DNA of 7,360 nucleotides from an uncultured bacterium (GTDB lineage: Bacteria; Bacillota_A; Clostridia; Oscillospirales; Oscillospiraceae): the NCBI GenBank assembly GCA_905214605.1, contig CAJMMY010000049.1, positions 1 to 7,360 on the forward strand, written 5' to 3'. Below are positions 5,460-7,360 of the stretch, one piece after another. Made by a program: the position numbers and the translations under genes. The notes below the pieces were generated by a model, which was not told where the DNA came from, did not search any database, and saw only the letters and a list, made by a program, of their open reading frames with translations. Every line of letters starts with the position of its first letter. Positions within the stretch are counted from its first letter, which is position 1.

Positions 5460-6830
5460 TTAGTCTCCGTGGGCAATCTTCCGTGCCACGTAGATACCGC
5501 TTGCAGACGCATGGGACAGAGAATGGGTAATGCCGCTACCATCGCCGATGATATACAGTCCCTCATACCGGGTCTGGAGATTCTCGTCTACTTCCACTTC
5601 CATATTGTAGAATTTTACTTCTACACCATAAAGTAATGTATGTTCATTCGCAATACCTGGTGCAATTTTGTCCAGCGCATAAATCATTTCAATAATGCCG
5701 TCCAGAATTCGTTTCGGCAGCACCAGACTCAAATCGCCGGGGGTTGCGTTCAGGGTCGGTGTGGTGAAGGATTCTTCAATCCGTTTGGGCGTGCTGCGCC
5801 GTCCGCGAATCAAATCGCCGAACCGCTGCATAATCACACCGCCGCCCAGCATATTGCTCAACCGGGCAATGCTCTCGCCGTAGCCGTTGGAATCCTTAAA
5901 CGGCTCGGAAAAATGCTTTGCCACCAGCAGTGCAAAGTTGGTGTTTCCGGTCTGCATTGCCGGGTCCTCATAGCTGTGTCCGTTCACCGTAACAATGCCG
6001 TTGGTGTTTTCATTTACCACAGCTCCCTTGGGGTTCATGCAGAATGTCCGCACCCGGTCGCCATACTGGGAGGTCCGGTAAACGATTTTGCTTTCATACA
6101 GCTCATCGGTCAGATGAGAGAACACCTCAGCCGGCAGCTCCACACGCACGCCGATGTCCACACGGTTGGACTGGGTTCCGATGTCCATACTCTTGCAAAC
6201 ATGTTCCATCCACTTGCTGCCGCTCCGACCTACGGAAATCACACATTGCTCACAGGTATAGTATTTCTCCCCGCAGGTAATTTGATACCCGCCTGCAATG
6301 GCAGCCACCTCGTCCACCGGCGTGTCGAAGAAAAATTCCACTTTGGTGCGCAGCTCCTCATACAAATTCTGCAGCACCACATAGTTGATGTCCGTGCCCA
6401 AATGACGCACAGAGGCATCCAACAGATGCAGGTCATTCTGTATGCACAGCTTGCGGAATTTCGTTCCCGCAGTGGAGTACAGCTTGGTTCCCTCTCCGCC
6501 GAACTTCATATTGATTTCGTCTACATAATTCATCAGCTCCAGCGCTTTTTTCTTGCCGATATACTCATGGAGCGTTCCGCCGAAATCGTTGGTAATGTTA
6601 TATTTTCCGTCGGAAAAAGCGCCGGCGCCGCCGAAACCGCTCATAATGGAGCAGCTTTTGCAGCCGATACAGCTCTTGATTTTCTCGCCGTCGATGGGGC
6701 AATGCCGCTTTTCCAAGGCATGACCGGCCTCAAAAACCGCCACCTTCAGTGTAGAATTCAGCTTTGTCAGCTCATAGGCGGAGAAAATACCGCCGGGACC
6801 TGCGCCGATAATAATCACATCATATTGCAT
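5460..6830 (-). CDS. FAD-dependent dehydrogenase (COG2509-like) with a cysteine cluster
   Basis: The 456-residue protein starts with a dinucleotide-binding Rossmann motif, IIIGAGPGG (Gly9, Gly11, Gly14), and Glu34 in VFEAG probably binds the FAD ribose. Near the C-terminus LYIIGDGSG (Asp430) is the second FAD motif, followed by HSLSHASASGIYVAR, the usual end of this flavoprotein class. No membrane segment or signal peptide is visible, so it is cytoplasmic. Cys44, Cys54, Cys57 and Cys60 (HCPIDGEKIKSCIGCKSCS) precede SGFGGAGAFSDGK; this arrangement resembles COG2509 'uncharacterised FAD-dependent dehydrogenases' and could bind an iron-sulfur cluster or act as redox thiols. Substrate and electron acceptor are unknown. 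I chose the ATG at 6830 over 6851 because GGGAG lies 9 nt before it and the Rossmann motif follows at the usual distance. No clear terminator separates it from the thrS promoter. Confidence 0.88.
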   Translation of the reverse strand: MQYDVIIIGAGPGGIFSAYELTKLNSTLKVAVFEAGHALEKRHCPIDGEKIKSCIGCKSCSIMSGFGGAGAFSDGKYNITNDFGGTLHEYIGKKKALELMNYVDEINMKFGGEGTKLYSTAGTKFRKLCIQNDLHLLDASVRHLGTDINYVVLQNLYEELRTKVEFFFDTPVDEVAAIAGGYQITCGEKYYTCEQCVISVGRSGSKWMEHVCKSMDIGTQSNRVDIGVRVELPAEVFSHLTDELYESKIVYRTSQYGDRVRTFCMNPKGAVVNENTNGIVTVNGHSYEDPAMQTGNTNFALLVAKHFSEPFKDSNGYGESIARLSNMLGGGVIMQRFGDLIRGRRSTPKRIEESFTTPTLNATPGDLSLVLPKRILDGIIEMIYALDKIAPGIANEHTLLYGVEVKFYNMEVEVDENLQTRYEGLYIIGDGSGITHSLSHASASGIYVARKIAHGD

Positions 6831-6851
6831 TGTACACGTCTCCCATTTCAT

Positions 6852-7012
6852 AAAAAATCTTCATTGCGGAGGCTTGTATTCCCCACACAGTTTTGACAGC
6901 GGTGTGTTATTTGCTCAATCCCAACTGCCCAAACTTATTTATTTTACCACATTCTTCACAAATTGAAAAGCCTTTTTCCGATTCTTATACATATTATGGG
7001 CACGTTTTAAGC
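6852..7012. other. AT-rich intergenic region, no gene seen
   Basis: About 160 bp between the FAD-enzyme gene and the permease remnant have no coding frame with recognisable similarity. It is clearly richer in A/T than the flanking genes. Two direct copies of CTTATAC occur at 6984-6990 and 7012-7018, the second overlapping the permease stop codon. I see no terminator, tRNA or recognisable inverted repeat of an insertion sequence. The junction of the truncated permease with this DNA lies just to its right, near 7050. Confidence 0.5.
6941..6969 (-). promoter_or_regulatory. Possible promoter of the FAD-enzyme gene
   Basis: The minus strand has TAAAAT (complement at 6941-6946), with TTTTCA (complement at 6964-6969) 17 bp upstream. 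Each box has 4 to 5 of 6 consensus bases. It is the best sigma-A-like pair upstream of the gene and would give a 5' UTR of about 100 nt. The local AT-richness makes chance matches likely. Confidence 0.3.
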
Positions 7013-7360
7013 TTATACTTCCCTCCACAACAACGCTTTAAAAGGCATTCCGTATTCCATAGCGGCAAGCTCATTTTCCGGATCCGCAAAGTACTTAAGG
7101 GCCATTATAGCAGCCTTTGATATGGCGTTTATTACTATGCCCGCCAGGACATAGGTTGACGTTGACCGGGATCGGGTAGCCTTGACCAGCAGCATAACGC
7201 ACACCACGGCGATAAGCCCTCCCCAGAAGGCGCCTGCCGCTATGGCAATCATGCCGGAGGTGGATACGGATACTACGGCTACAGCCGCGCCGAGGTTGGC
7301 GCCCCCCGCTATGCCTATGATGTCAGGTGATGCAAGAGGGTTCTTGAATATTATCTGATA
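7013..7360 (-). pseudogene. FecCD-type iron/siderophore ABC permease, truncated fragment
   Basis: Reading leftwards from the window edge, 115 codons are open: YQIIFKNPLASPDIIGIAGG, then ANLGAAVAVVSV, two hydrophobic helices, TSTYVLAGIVINAISKA and KYFADPENELAAMEY. NPLASPDIIGIAGGANLGA is the hallmark of FecCD/BtuC permeases, the membrane subunits of iron-siderophore, haem or cobalamin importers. Normal proteins of about 330 residues continue after the 'AxEYW' segment with WxMGS and further helices. Here the sequence switches to GMPFKALLWREV and stops, so roughly the last 40% is missing, and no other frame restores it. Nine of 12 Ile codons are ATA, against none of 24 in the FAH gene. The 5' part lies outside the window. 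It is either a broken, acquired gene or an assembly join; a functional short permease is unlikely. Confidence 0.7.

Noticed and set aside
5640..6896. A 418-codon open frame on the plus strand
   Set aside because: It is antisense to the FAD enzyme, whose minus-strand frame has clear Rossmann and C-terminal FAD motifs. No ribosome binding site or domain supports the plus-strand frame.
6961..7060. Insertion-sequence end at the permease junction
   Set aside because: The sharp loss of FecCD similarity near 7050 prompted a search, but I see no recognisable terminal inverted repeat, target duplication or transposase. The window holds only one side of any insertion.

Overview
The window looks like chromosomal DNA of an anaerobic, spore-forming Clostridia, probably an Oscillospiraceae/Ruminococcaceae-type relative. 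This rests on the 5' third of a 16S rRNA gene with Firmicutes-type sequence, a spore cortex-lytic enzyme gene (sleB), a T-box leader in front of thrS, and clean TTGACA/TATAAT-type promoters. The lineage is my reading of the partial 16S and was not tested by alignment. Every gene I can support lies on the minus strand, so transcription runs from high to low coordinates.

Right edge (7360 to about 6852): a 115-codon C-terminal remnant of a FecCD-type iron/siderophore ABC permease. It loses family resemblance near 7050 and stops at 7013, well short of normal length. Its isoleucine codons are mostly ATA, unlike the neighbours. About 160 bp of AT-rich non-coding DNA follow, with a weak promoter candidate for the next gene. 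Then comes a COG2509-like FAD-dependent dehydrogenase (6830-5460) with a conspicuous cysteine cluster.

Middle (5401-3241): a complete T-box unit for threonyl-tRNA synthetase. It has a strong sigma-A promoter, Stem I, a probable ACC specifier, the T-box sequence and a terminator with a 12-bp stem, followed by thrS. The ThrRS keeps its editing, catalytic and anticodon-binding domains but lacks the N-terminal TGS domain. A hairpin terminator ends the thrS unit; its 3' arm is also the ribosome binding site of sleB, and its loop holds a candidate sigma-G -10 box.

Left-middle (3236-972): sleB with a signal peptide, PG-binding domain and hydrolase domain, and no ypeB behind it. After it comes a two-gene unit with its own extended -10 promoter: a zinc-ribbon/three-helix membrane protein whose last codons form the ribosome binding site of a fumarylacetoacetate hydrolase-family enzyme. 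A terminator follows at about 895-916.

Left edge (about 870-1): the rRNA promoter region, with three tandem TTGACA promoters (17-bp spacers, A-rich upstream tracts), a leader of about 215 nt and the start of 16S rRNA, which runs off the window. I see no CRISPR array, no intact mobile element and no clearly new multi-gene system. The most unusual items are the thrS-terminator/sleB overlap, the truncated foreign-looking permease at the right edge, the TGS-less ThrRS and the cysteine-rich FAD enzyme.
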